A stretch of 30,970 nucleotides of DNA, from positions 1 to 30,970 of the forward strand of contig CAZGHF010000009.1 of the NCBI GenBank assembly GCA_964525595.1. Direction: 5' to 3'. The notes under the pieces are model-generated. The model worked only from the letters and a program-made list of their open reading frames with translations. It made no database searches and had not been told where the DNA came from. How positions within the stretch are numbered: the first letter of the stretch is position 1; the number at the start of each line of letters is the position of its first letter. Shown here one piece after another: positions 7,869 through 13,672 of this stretch. Position numbers and translations under genes: made by a program. The DNA is from CAZGHF01 sp964525595 (lineage in GTDB: Bacteria; Patescibacteriota; Minisyncoccia; UBA6257; GWB1-50-10).

Positions 7869-8147
7869 ATGGGATTTTTTTCCAAAAATAGAAAAGGTGA
7901 ACCCAAGCCTATTGGTCAGGTTACTCACTACTACGGTGGCATCGGTGTTGCTATCATTAAGTTCAAGACAAAAATGAAGGTCGGTAATCGGATACGCTTC
8001 AAGGGAGCAACATCAGACTTTGAAGAGAAGATAGAGTCTATGCAGTACAACCACGAAGATATCAAGGAAGCCAAGAAAAAACAGGAAGTGGGTATTAAGG
8101 TTGGCGACAAGGTGAGAGAAGGAGACGAAGTTTATCTTGTAGAATAA
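7869..8147 (+). CDS. Translation elongation factor-like small protein (EF-Tu domain 2-type beta-barrel)
   Basis: A 92-aa protein built like the OB-type beta-barrel of translation GTPase domain 2: VTHYYGGIGVAIIKFKTKMKVGNRIRFKGATSDFEEKI, then VGDKVREGDEVYLVE near the end. There is no GTPase domain. Similar free-standing domains are known in bacteria and archaea, but their role is not established. The gene starts 26 nt after the LOG gene and is followed 26 nt later by the permease, so co-transcription is likely. The ATG at 7869 gives a complete barrel. Confidence 0.7.
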   Translation: MGFFSKNRKGEPKPIGQVTHYYGGIGVAIIKFKTKMKVGNRIRFKGATSDFEEKIESMQYNHEDIKEAKKKQEVGIKVGDKVREGDEVYLVE

Positions 8148-8173
8148 GCTTCGCAATTTAGTTTTTTTGTGAA

Positions 8174-9280
8174 ATGAGCAAAGGTTTTTTGTTGGCGACA
8201 GGGCTTCTTGCGGGCACAATTATAGGGGCAGGAATATTCTCCCTGCCTTACGTTGTAAATCAAATAGGCCTCATCCTGGGCATTTTTTATTTGCTGTTTT
8301 TTGCCTTTATTTATTTTCTGATTTTTTTAATGTATGCGGATTTGACGAGAACGACCCGCGAAGAGCACCGCTTTTTTTACTTGGCCGAGAGATTTTTGCC
8401 CGGGAATCTTGCCGGGTTTGCCTCTTTTATAATCATGACCGGGCTTATCTTTGCGCTTACCATTTACCTTATTCTTGCTGCGTCTTTCTTTGGTTTGTTT
8501 GTCAGCGTTCCGGTATCTACTGCTTTGTTTATTTTCTGGCTTCTCGGTTCGGTTTTTATCTTTGCAAAATTATCTCTTCAAGGCGTTGTTGAAATTTTCG
8601 GCACAGTCGCAATTCTTACAATTGCTGCTGTTATATTTTTTTCGGGAAGTTCTCTGCCGGACGCGCCGCTTTTTAGAGATTTGGATTTGGCGAAGATTCT
8701 TCTTCCTTTCGGGCCTCTTCTCTTTGCCTTTTCGGCAAGGGTTGCTATCCCGCGGGTCGTGGGTGTATGGAGGAAGGAGAAATCAGCTGGTCGGCAGTTT
8801 TCTTTAAAGAAGGCGATATTTTTCGGTTCTTTTCTTCCGGCACTTATCTATCTTATCTTTGTTCTCGGGGTTTTAAGACTTGCGCCCGATGTTTCGCCCG
8901 AGGCCCTTAGTGGCTTGGCTTCTCTTTCGCCTGCGATTCTCACCCTTCTTGGCGTTTTGGGAATTCTTACTCTCTGGACTTCTTATTTTATGATTGGTGC
9001 GGATGTGCGGGAGACTTTGAAATACGACCTTAAAGCTTCGGGCTGGTTATCCTCCCTCGTCGTTCTCGTCCTGCCAGTTGGTCTTTACTTTGTCGGTTTC
9101 CAAAACTTTTTAACGGTCTTAGGTTTTACCGGCGGCGTTTTTTTGGGTCTTGAAGGGATTTTCATAATCACCATGTGGCGGCGGGCTTTTCCCTCGCATC
9201 GCCTGCGGCGGCCGGCTTTCTTCCTTTACCTTGTCTTTCTTCTTGCTCTTGTTTACTCTTTGGTAGATTTTGTTTTATAG
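8174..9280 (+). CDS. Amino-acid permease, aromatic amino acid (HAAAP/Trp-Tyr) type
   Basis: Polytopic inner-membrane transporter of 368 aa with roughly ten hydrophobic segments. The N-terminus GLLAGTIIGAGIFSLPYVVNQIG matches the first broken helix of the APC-fold aromatic amino-acid permeases (GxxxGAGIFSLP). It probably imports an aromatic or other neutral amino acid with a cation, which fits a reduced genome that scavenges amino acids. It is slightly shorter than TnaB/TyrP (~400 aa). Nearby lie a tRNA gene and a TrpR-family regulator, but there is no direct evidence that the regulator controls it. Substrate specificity cannot be read from the sequence. Confidence 0.75.
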   Translation: MSKGFLLATGLLAGTIIGAGIFSLPYVVNQIGLILGIFYLLFFAFIYFLIFLMYADLTRTTREEHRFFYLAERFLPGNLAGFASFIIMTGLIFALTIYLILAASFFGLFVSVPVSTALFIFWLLGSVFIFAKLSLQGVVEIFGTVAILTIAAVIFFSGSSLPDAPLFRDLDLAKILLPFGPLLFAFSARVAIPRVVGVWRKEKSAGRQFSLKKAIFFGSFLPALIYLIFVLGVLRLAPDVSPEALSGLASLSPAILTLLGVLGILTLWTSYFMIGADVRETLKYDLKASGWLSSLVVLVLPVGLYFVGFQNFLTVLGFTGGVFLGLEGIFIITMWRRAFPSHRLRRPAFFLYLVFLLALVYSLVDFVL

Positions 9281-9312
9281 TGTAGGTACGAAATATTTGT
9301 CCTGTGAAGAGA

Positions 9313-9384
9313 GCCCTCGTCGTTCAAAGGATAGGACGTGAGCTTCCGGAGCTTAAGATAGGGGTTCGATTCCTCTCGAGGGCG
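9313..9384 (+). tRNA. tRNA-Arg (anticodon CCG)
   Basis: Acceptor GCCCTCG (9313-9319) pairs with CGAGGGC (9377-9383), discriminator G9384. D-stem GTTC/GGAC, anticodon stem TGAGC/GCTTA around the loop TTCCGGA with anticodon CCG at 9346-9348, a 4-nt variable loop, and T-arm AGGGG-TTCGATT-CCTCT. The CCA end is not encoded (the next bases are CAAAA), so a CCA-adding enzyme is required. Confidence 0.95.
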
Positions 9385-9403
9385 CAAAACAAAATACTAG
9401 GTC

Positions 9404-9435
9404 TTGACTCTTCCACTTTAGTTTGCTAAAGTGGA
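9404..9435 (+). promoter_or_regulatory. Promoter with overlapping palindromic operator of the TrpR/YerC gene
   Basis: TTGACT (9404-9409), a 17-nt spacer and TAAAGT (9427-9432) form a good promoter ending 6 nt before the ATG. A perfect 10-bp inverted repeat, TCCACTTTAG-TTTG-CTAAAGTGGA (9412-9435), covers the spacer and the whole -10 box. Its position suggests autorepression by the encoded TrpR-family protein (inference). The arms resemble the CTAG-containing half-sites of trp operators only loosely. Confidence 0.7.
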
Positions 9436-9438
9436 GCG

Positions 9439-9741
9439 ATGGACTGGAAAACTAAGGAAAACGAGAGGCTTATTCAAGCCTTTTTGACTCTTAAAACTGA
9501 CGACGAGGCCAAACGGTTTTTGCGTGACCTTTTGACCGAAAAAGAAATAGAGGAATTCGCTAATCGGCTGAGGGCTGCTGAGATGCTTGCTGCGAAAAAA
9601 TCTTACTTGGCGATAGGTGAGGCCACCGGCTTGAGTTCGACGACCATCGCCCGGGTGGCGAAATGGCTTTATGGGAAAGAAGGTGGGTACAAACTTGTAT
9701 TCAAAAAATTAGAAGAAGGAATCACTAACCCAAGATACTAA
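9439..9741 (+). CDS. TrpR/YerC/YecD-family DNA-binding regulator
   Basis: A 100-aa all-helical repressor-type protein. The N-terminal helices (ENERLIQAFLTLKTDDEAKRFLRDLLTEKE, read as successive segments) precede the helix-turn-helix SYLAIGEATGLSSTTIARVAKWL, the hallmark of the TrpR superfamily. The second half ends KEGGYKLVFKKLEEG, as in YerC proteins. It is not clearly the tryptophan-binding TrpR itself, and its ligand is unknown. The start ATG is 6 nt downstream of its -10 box and the promoter is covered by a palindrome. The next gene starts 2 nt after the stop, so the two are co-transcribed. Confidence 0.85.
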   Translation: MDWKTKENERLIQAFLTLKTDDEAKRFLRDLLTEKEIEEFANRLRAAEMLAAKKSYLAIGEATGLSSTTIARVAKWLYGKEGGYKLVFKKLEEGITNPRY

Positions 9742-9743
9742 TC

Positions 9744-10307
9744 ATGGAAAGCAAAAAAAGAAAACTGCAAATAGGAGTAATTGGGTATGCCGGGAAAGAG
9801 GAGTATCCGAAAGAAAAAACTCCGGAGCAAAAAATCTACGAACTAGCGGAGAGGGTTGGGTTCTTGCTGGCGGAGAGAGAGGTAACCGTCGTTACGGGAG
9901 GCAAGAGCGGAGTCATGGAGTTTGCTGCTTCTGGAGCGCAGAGAGCGAACGGAATAACAGTTGGAGTAACAAAAGGCAATAAACGTTTTTCTTCCAACAG
10001 TTTTACCGAAGTTGAAGTGTTAACTGGAATGGCCGCTGACGGTTTCGACGAATTCATACTTGTTACCATGTGCGATGCTTTTATAGTGATTGGGGGCGGT
10101 GCCGGCACGCTTGAGGAAATTATCATTGCCTATCGCAATAAAAAACCTGTTGTCGTTCTTGAAGGCACGGGCGGTTGGTCTGCTAAGGTTGCCGGAACCT
10201 ATCTTGATGAAAGAGAAAAAATAAGAATTAAATCTGCCGCTACCCCGGAAGAGGCTGTTCAAAAAGCGATCGAATCCGCTACACATATCACTTCCAGTCC
10301 TTTGTAG
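9744..10307 (+). CDS. LOG/SLOG-family protein (TIGR00725-like)
   Basis: A Rossmann-type nucleotide-binding protein of 187 aa. Motifs are the N-terminal IGVIGYAGKEE, VTVVTGGKSGVMEFAASGA and the signature GGGAGTLEEIIIAY, which matches the GGxGTxxE active-site motif of LOG phosphoribohydrolases better than the homologue at 7225. It may act on a nucleotide such as an NMP or a modified nucleotide, but the substrate is not known. It lies 2 nt downstream of the TrpR/YerC gene, implying a shared transcript and possibly shared control. A hairpin with a T-tract follows at 10355. Confidence 0.8.
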   Translation: MESKKRKLQIGVIGYAGKEEYPKEKTPEQKIYELAERVGFLLAEREVTVVTGGKSGVMEFAASGAQRANGITVGVTKGNKRFSSNSFTEVEVLTGMAADGFDEFILVTMCDAFIVIGGGAGTLEEIIIAYRNKKPVVVLEGTGGWSAKVAGTYLDEREKIRIKSAATPEEAVQKAIESATHITSSPL

Positions 10308-10354
10308 GAAGGGGTTGGTTGTGATTTTTTGGTTTCTATTTTCGTTTCACATTC

Positions 10355-10384
10355 AACCCTTTCTTGGAAGGGTTTTTTGTTTTT
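10355..10384 (+). terminator. Rho-independent terminator after the TrpR/YerC-LOG operon
   Basis: AACCCTT (10355-10361), the 6-nt loop TCTTGG and AAGGGTT (10368-10374) are followed by TTTTGTTTTT. The left arm can alternatively pair with 10308-10317. Confidence 0.75.
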
Positions 10385-10427
10385 CCAGGAAGAGAGCTCT
10401 TTTACAAACCGAGAAGGGGGCAATGTC

Positions 10428-11135
10428 ATGGAGGGTTTGCAAAGGTACACCTCGTTTACCTACAAACGTTCGCTTACGACCGACGGCCTCATTATTCTTT
10501 TGGATGAGCCGGTGGGCGACGAGGTTCGCACGGAACTTAAGGCCCTGAGAACCGTAGGTAATCGGGAGGTTATTTTTCTCGAGGACCGGTTGCTTACTGC
10601 TGACCTGGAAGAAATCCTGATTGGAATAACAGAGAGAGAGCAGGAAGTGTTGCTCGTTTTTCCCGGCAACGGCTCGGATTATCCGCGTAAACTCTCGCAG
10701 GTTTGTCGGGAATTTCCGGGTACGGGCGTTTTTGCTAAGCGGTTTTGGCAGCCCGGAGCTGACCCGATTGTTTTGGTTGGTTCCATTCCGGGTCCTTTCA
10801 TCAACACGAGCGTTAGAACTATCGTGGTGGTAGACGATGTTATCAGTTCTGGACTGACCCTGCGGAGAGTTTATCAAAGAAACGCATGGCGATTCACTCG
10901 AGCAAAATGGATAGGTGTTTCATGGATTTCTCAAACTCCAAGGACGAAAGCAAAGTCAGGAATAAAGGGTTATGAGTACGTTGCTACGGCATGCGTAGTC
11001 GAAAGAAGTGATGAGGGTAAGGTTCCTATTAACTCCATTAGTACTCTGCGGCGAGAGGGAGATATCGCTAGGAGCTACGCCCAAAGACATTTCGAGAATC
11101 CGGAAACATTTCTTCGCCTTACGGCGAGTCTTTAG
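10428..11135 (+). CDS. Phosphoribosyltransferase-fold protein, substrate unknown
   Basis: A 235-aa protein with the PRPP-binding signature IVVVDDVISSGLTLRRVY, two acidic residues followed by the SSGLT phosphate loop, typical of type I phosphoribosyltransferases. The region before it (about 130 residues, with LLVFPGNGSDYPRKLSQVC) does not resemble a specific family that I recognise. The ATG at 10428 is preferred because a purine-rich GAAGGGGG lies 7 nt upstream, although the frame is open further upstream through the preceding terminator. It stands alone between two intrinsic terminators. It could be a nucleobase salvage enzyme or a regulatory PRT-fold protein of the PyrR/PurR type; the sequence does not decide. 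Confidence 0.65.
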   Translation: MEGLQRYTSFTYKRSLTTDGLIILLDEPVGDEVRTELKALRTVGNREVIFLEDRLLTADLEEILIGITEREQEVLLVFPGNGSDYPRKLSQVCREFPGTGVFAKRFWQPGADPIVLVGSIPGPFINTSVRTIVVVDDVISSGLTLRRVYQRNAWRFTRAKWIGVSWISQTPRTKAKSGIKGYEYVATACVVERSDEGKVPINSISTLRREGDIARSYAQRHFENPETFLRLTASL

Positions 11136-11142
11136 CCGAAGC

Positions 11143-11179
11143 GGCCGGTTAGTTCAACAACTAATCGGCCCTTCTTTTT
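11143..11179 (+). terminator. Rho-independent terminator after the PRT-fold gene
   Basis: GGCCGGTTAGTT (11143-11154) pairs with AACTAATCGGCC (11159-11170) over 12 bp with one G-T wobble and a CAAC loop, followed by CTTCTTTTT. Confidence 0.9.
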
Positions 11180-11197
11180 CAAGGCTCGCGAGGAGTG

Positions 11198-11203
11198 TAT
11201 GAT
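11198..11203 (+). promoter_or_regulatory. -10 box of murB
   Basis: TATGAT ends 8 nt before the murB ATG, directly after the upstream terminator. No clear -35 is visible. Confidence 0.45.
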
Positions 11204-11211
11204 TAAAACAA

Positions 11212-12120
11212 ATGAAATTCAAAAAAAATGTTCCACTTGCACCGCTTAGCACCTTCCGTATCGGGGGACGGGCTGAGTATTTCTGCGAGGCGAAAAACTC
11301 GGAAGATTTGTTCGAAGCGGTAAATTTTGCAAAAACCAAAAAAATTCCTTACCGAATTCTGGCCGGCGGTTCCAACGTCGTTTTCCCTGACAGCAAACTA
11401 AAAGGACTTTTAATAAAAGTATCAGCTGGCGGAATAAAGGTGGAGAAAAGCCGGATAACGGTTGGTGCCGCTGTTCCATTGGCCGAAGTTATCAGAGTCT
11501 CAATCCGAGCAGGTTTGAAGGGATTGGAAACCCTCTCGGGTATTCCCGGCACGGTCGGCGGGGCGGTGGTGGGAAACGCCGGCGCTTATGGCCACTCCAT
11601 TTCCGAGGTGGTAGAAAAAGTTGAGATTTGGGATGGTAAGAAAACGAGAAAACTGGACGACAAACACTGCCGGTTCGCTTATCGGGATAGCATCTTAAAA
11701 CATAAACCCTATATTGTTTTAGGGATAACTTTAAAACTTAGGACAGGGAATGCTAAAAAACTTAAGGAAAAATCAAAGGAGATTATAAAAATTCGGGAGA
11801 AAAAGTATAAGCCGGGAATTAAGTGCCCGGGCAGTTTTTTCAAGAACGTACTCGTAAAAAACGTTTCCAAAAAAGCGTTGTCAAAAATTGACAACTCGAA
11901 AATAATTGAAGGTAAAATTCCAGCCGGCTATTTATTGGAGGAGGTGAGCGCGAAGGGTATACGGGTTGGCGGTATAAGGATTGCCGATTTCCACGGCAAT
12001 CTTTTTATAAATAAAGGCAAGGGCAAAGCAAGTGATGTTAAAAAACTTGCCAGGCTTTTAAAAGCCCGGGTGAAACGGAAATTCGGCATTACGTTTGAAG
12101 AAGAGATTCGCTATTTTTGA
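11212..12120 (+). CDS. murB: UDP-N-acetylenolpyruvoylglucosamine reductase MurB
   Basis: FAD/NADPH-dependent enzyme making UDP-MurNAc from enolpyruvyl-UDP-GlcNAc, the second committed step of peptidoglycan synthesis. The N-terminus VPLAPLSTFRIGGRAEYF, the FAD-binding RILAGGSNVVF, LSGIPGTVGGAVVGNAGAYG and the catalytic-region serine in CPGSFFKN are all visible, as is the C-terminal AGYLLEE and the ADFHGNLFINKG motif. At 302 aa with this motif set it is a type II (Gram-positive-like) MurB. The ATG is 8 nt from a TATGAT box. Together with the MurE-like gene it shows that the organism makes peptidoglycan precursors. Confidence 0.96.
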   Translation: MKFKKNVPLAPLSTFRIGGRAEYFCEAKNSEDLFEAVNFAKTKKIPYRILAGGSNVVFPDSKLKGLLIKVSAGGIKVEKSRITVGAAVPLAEVIRVSIRAGLKGLETLSGIPGTVGGAVVGNAGAYGHSISEVVEKVEIWDGKKTRKLDDKHCRFAYRDSILKHKPYIVLGITLKLRTGNAKKLKEKSKEIIKIREKKYKPGIKCPGSFFKNVLVKNVSKKALSKIDNSKIIEGKIPAGYLLEEVSAKGIRVGGIRIADFHGNLFINKGKGKASDVKKLARLLKARVKRKFGITFEEEIRYF

Positions 12121-12125
12121 AAATC

Positions 12126-12153
12126 TTGATAGAAAAGGGAAATATGCTACAAT
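12126..12153 (+). promoter_or_regulatory. Promoter of a short GC-rich transcription unit
   Basis: TTGATA (12126-12131), a 16-nt spacer and an extended -10 TGCTACAAT (TACAAT at 12148-12153), followed by a T-run, lie 5 nt after the murB stop. It drives a transcript of roughly 220 nt that ends at the hairpin 12347-12378. Confidence 0.65.
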
Positions 12154-12239
12154 TTTTTTTAGATCCTGTAGTTTGGGGTCTCTTCGAGAAAGTGACGCTC
12201 TAGAGCGTCCATCTCCCCACCCCATTATGGAGGTGTATG

Positions 12240-12326
12240 ATGCCCAACGAGCATCGACGCCCCGCAGCCGAGCAGAAGAAGGCACCATCGCCGCGCCGAC
12301 GCGACCGTCGCCTCGTCTTCATCTGA
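12240..12326 (+). CDS. Candidate 28-aa Arg/Pro-rich basic peptide
   Basis: An ATG at 12240 (or its in-frame neighbour at 12237) follows a strong GGAGG at 12229-12233. The frame encodes 28 residues with nine arginines, several prolines and alanines, beginning MPNEHRRPAAEQKK and ending RRLVFI, then TGA. It lies in a short, strongly GC-rich island between a good promoter and a strong terminator. The explicit Shine-Dalgarno contrasts with the leaderless neighbours. The 5' part of the transcript (12160-12236) is structured: TCTC-TTC-GAGA and GACGCT-CTAG-AGCGTC hairpins inside a possible GGGG/CCCC closing stem. The unit may instead be a non-coding RNA. No function is assigned. Confidence 0.4.
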   Translation: MPNEHRRPAAEQKKAPSPRRRDRRLVFI

Positions 12327-12346
12327 CGCCCTGGCTGAGTGCGTGC

Positions 12347-12386
12347 GCGGGCTCCGGAGATTCGTTTCCGGAGCCCGCATTCTTTT
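12347..12386 (+). terminator. Strong rho-independent terminator of the GC-rich unit
   Basis: GCGGGCTCCGGA (12347-12358) and TCCGGAGCCCGC (12367-12378) form a perfect 12-bp stem with an 8-nt loop, followed by ATTCTTTT. The -10 box of the next gene overlaps its T-tract. Confidence 0.9.
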
Positions 12387-12391
12387 ATAAT
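12386..12391 (+). promoter_or_regulatory. -10 box of the uracil-DNA glycosylase gene
   Basis: A perfect TATAAT directly follows the terminator hairpin and ends 8 nt before a GTG start at 12400. The arrangement suggests a leaderless GTG start. Confidence 0.45.
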
Positions 12392-12399
12392 TAAAAGAG

Positions 12400-13011
12400 G
12401 TGAAGAATAAAGAAGAAAAACTAAAAGAACTTGAGGTAGAAATGGAAGTGGATGTCTCGCTTCCGCTTCGGGAGTCAAACCTGGTTTTCGGCGAGGGGAA
12501 CATAAACTCGGAAGTGATGTTCATCGGCGAAGGGCCCGGTTTTTATGAAGATAAGGCAAAGCGGCCTTTTGTCGGCCGGGCCGGCCAGCTCCTGGATAAG
12601 CTTATCGCCGGTATCGGTTGGAGACGGGAAGACGTCTACATCACGAATATCATAAAGCGCCGGCCGCCGGGCAATCGCGACCCCCTGCCGGAAGAGATTG
12701 AGAGTTACAAACCGTATCTCGCGCGTCAGATAGAGATAATTGACCCGAAAATCATTGTTGCTCTTGGTCGTTTTGCGATGAATTACTTTTTGCCGACGGC
12801 AAAGATCTCACGCGATAACGGTAAAATTTTTCGGCTGGGCAAACGCTGTGTTATGCCTCTTTTTCACCCGGCAGCCGCCCTCCGCTCCACGCAGGTTTTG
12901 GAGGAGCTTAGAAAAGCATTTTCCAAACTTCCCGAGAAGATAAAAGAATGCGAATCTTTGCCGGCGGAGCCGGAAGAAAAAGAACCGGAAGTTCAGAAAA
13001 GTCTATTTTAG
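12400..13011 (+). CDS. Family 4-type uracil-DNA glycosylase lacking the Fe-S cysteines
   Basis: Removes uracil from DNA to start base-excision repair. Motifs are GEGPGFYED (residues 43-51, the catalytic loop of family 4/5 UDGs), KRPFVGRAGQLLDKLI, the segment NIIKRRPPGNRDPLPEE and the final HPAAALR. In classical family 4 enzymes four cysteines (an N-terminal CxxC, the Cys of KCRPP and one about 15 residues later) hold a 4Fe-4S cluster. Here those positions read Glu16, Val19, Arg and Tyr, so the cluster is gone. The only cysteines are near the C-terminus. The start is a GTG 8 nt after TATAAT; 203 aa. The fold and active-site motifs are otherwise complete, so it is probably active. Confidence 0.88.
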   Translation: MKNKEEKLKELEVEMEVDVSLPLRESNLVFGEGNINSEVMFIGEGPGFYEDKAKRPFVGRAGQLLDKLIAGIGWRREDVYITNIIKRRPPGNRDPLPEEIESYKPYLARQIEIIDPKIIVALGRFAMNYFLPTAKISRDNGKIFRLGKRCVMPLFHPAAALRSTQVLEELRKAFSKLPEKIKECESLPAEPEEKEPEVQKSLF

Positions 13012-13013
13012 AC

Positions 13014-13019
13014 TATAAT
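13014..13019 (+). promoter_or_regulatory. -10 box of the membrane protein-ClpC-like operon
   Basis: TATAAT lies directly after the UDG stop codon and 6 nt before the ATG at 13026. It probably drives the five-gene run through polX. Confidence 0.45.
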
Positions 13020-13025
13020 TAAACT

Positions 13026-13376
13026 ATGCGTGGAATTAATTCTGCTCCAGTTTATTTAATTGAGAGGTTTTTTTACCGGATTCGGGTTTTTATAGAGCAT
13101 TGGTACGTTGTAAGTTTTAGGAAATATTTTGATTTCATTTTAAATTTTCTCTCCCGGGTTGATTATTATCTTGCCTGGAAGATTACCCTGAAACATCTTC
13201 TAAAGCCGCTTTACAAAGACTACACTTTTCTCGGCTACATCTTGGGATTTATTTTTCGCTCGGTGCGGCTTCTTGTGGCAAGCGCCATTTACCTTATTTT
13301 GTTTTTTGTGATTATTGGGGTTTATTTGTTTTGGATTCTTGTTCTGCCAATCGTTATTTACTTAATTTTTGTTTAA
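13026..13376 (+). CDS. Small membrane protein, function unknown
   Basis: A 116-aa protein rich in aromatic residues. The N-terminal half is amphipathic and basic (FYRIRVFIEHWYVVSFRKYF), with a hydrophobic stretch around residues 37-50. The C-terminal ~50 residues are strongly hydrophobic and contain two likely transmembrane helices (around 68-100 and 98-116). No conserved family is recognised. It opens the operon that contains the membrane-anchored ClpC-like protein, so it may be a membrane partner of it (inference). The stop precedes the GIY-YIG start by 2 nt. Confidence 0.6.
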   Translation: MRGINSAPVYLIERFFYRIRVFIEHWYVVSFRKYFDFILNFLSRVDYYLAWKITLKHLLKPLYKDYTFLGYILGFIFRSVRLLVASAIYLILFFVIIGVYLFWILVLPIVIYLIFV

Positions 13377-13378
13377 GA

Positions 13379-13666
13379 ATGAAACTTTACCCCGTTAGAA
13401 ATCAGTATTGGTGTGTATATGCCTTGATGAGTAGGAAAACCAAGGAATGGTATATAGGCTCAACAAAGGATTTGAAAAAAAGAATTTTAAGACACAATAC
13501 TGGCAAGAATCGCTCAACAAAAAACGGGGTGCCCTGGAAACTAATTTATTGTGAGATGAGCTTAAATCAAAAAGATATCCGAGCTAGAGAGAAATATCTT
13601 AAGTCGGGTATGGGTCGAAGATATCTGAAAAATCGTTTAAAATTCTTTTTTGCTCATGACTTCTAA
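13379..13666 (+). CDS. GIY-YIG domain endonuclease-like protein, possibly mobile
   Basis: A 95-aa single-domain protein of the UvrC/Slx1-like GIY-YIG fold. It shows the segment WCVYALMSRKTKEWYIGSTKDL (degenerate GIY as CVY, intact YIG), then RILRHNTGKN, PWKLIYCE and an AREKYLKSG C-terminal helix with the conserved Glu. The start ATG at 13379 is chosen because the domain begins at once after it. A 15-bp inverted repeat sits inside both ends (13389-13403 and 13658-13672), and the stop codon overlaps the start of the ClpC-like gene by 11 bp. It looks inserted between the membrane protein and its downstream partner. The target and activity are unknown. Confidence 0.8.
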   Translation: MKLYPVRNQYWCVYALMSRKTKEWYIGSTKDLKKRILRHNTGKNRSTKNGVPWKLIYCEMSLNQKDIRAREKYLKSGMGRRYLKNRLKFFFAHDF

Positions 13667-13672
13667 CGGGGT
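13389..13672. mobile_element. GIY-YIG ORF bounded by 15-bp inverted repeats (putative mobile unit)
   Basis: The left arm ACCCCGTTAGAAATC (13389-13403) and right arm GACTTCTAACGGGGT (13658-13672) are reverse complements at 14 of 15 positions and enclose most of a GIY-YIG gene. No transposase is present and no target-site duplication was identified. The right arm encodes the first residues of the next protein. A homing or MITE-like cassette is inferred, not shown. Confidence 0.5.

Noticed and set aside
9300..9400. CRISPR or other repeat arrays near the tRNA or elsewhere
   Set aside because: No regularly spaced direct repeats were found anywhere in the window; only the heptamer array in polX and isolated palindromes.
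12095..12394. 99-aa plus-strand frame over the end of murB and the GC-rich unit
   Set aside because: It overlaps murB out of frame, crosses a promoter and terminator, and has no recognisable protein features.
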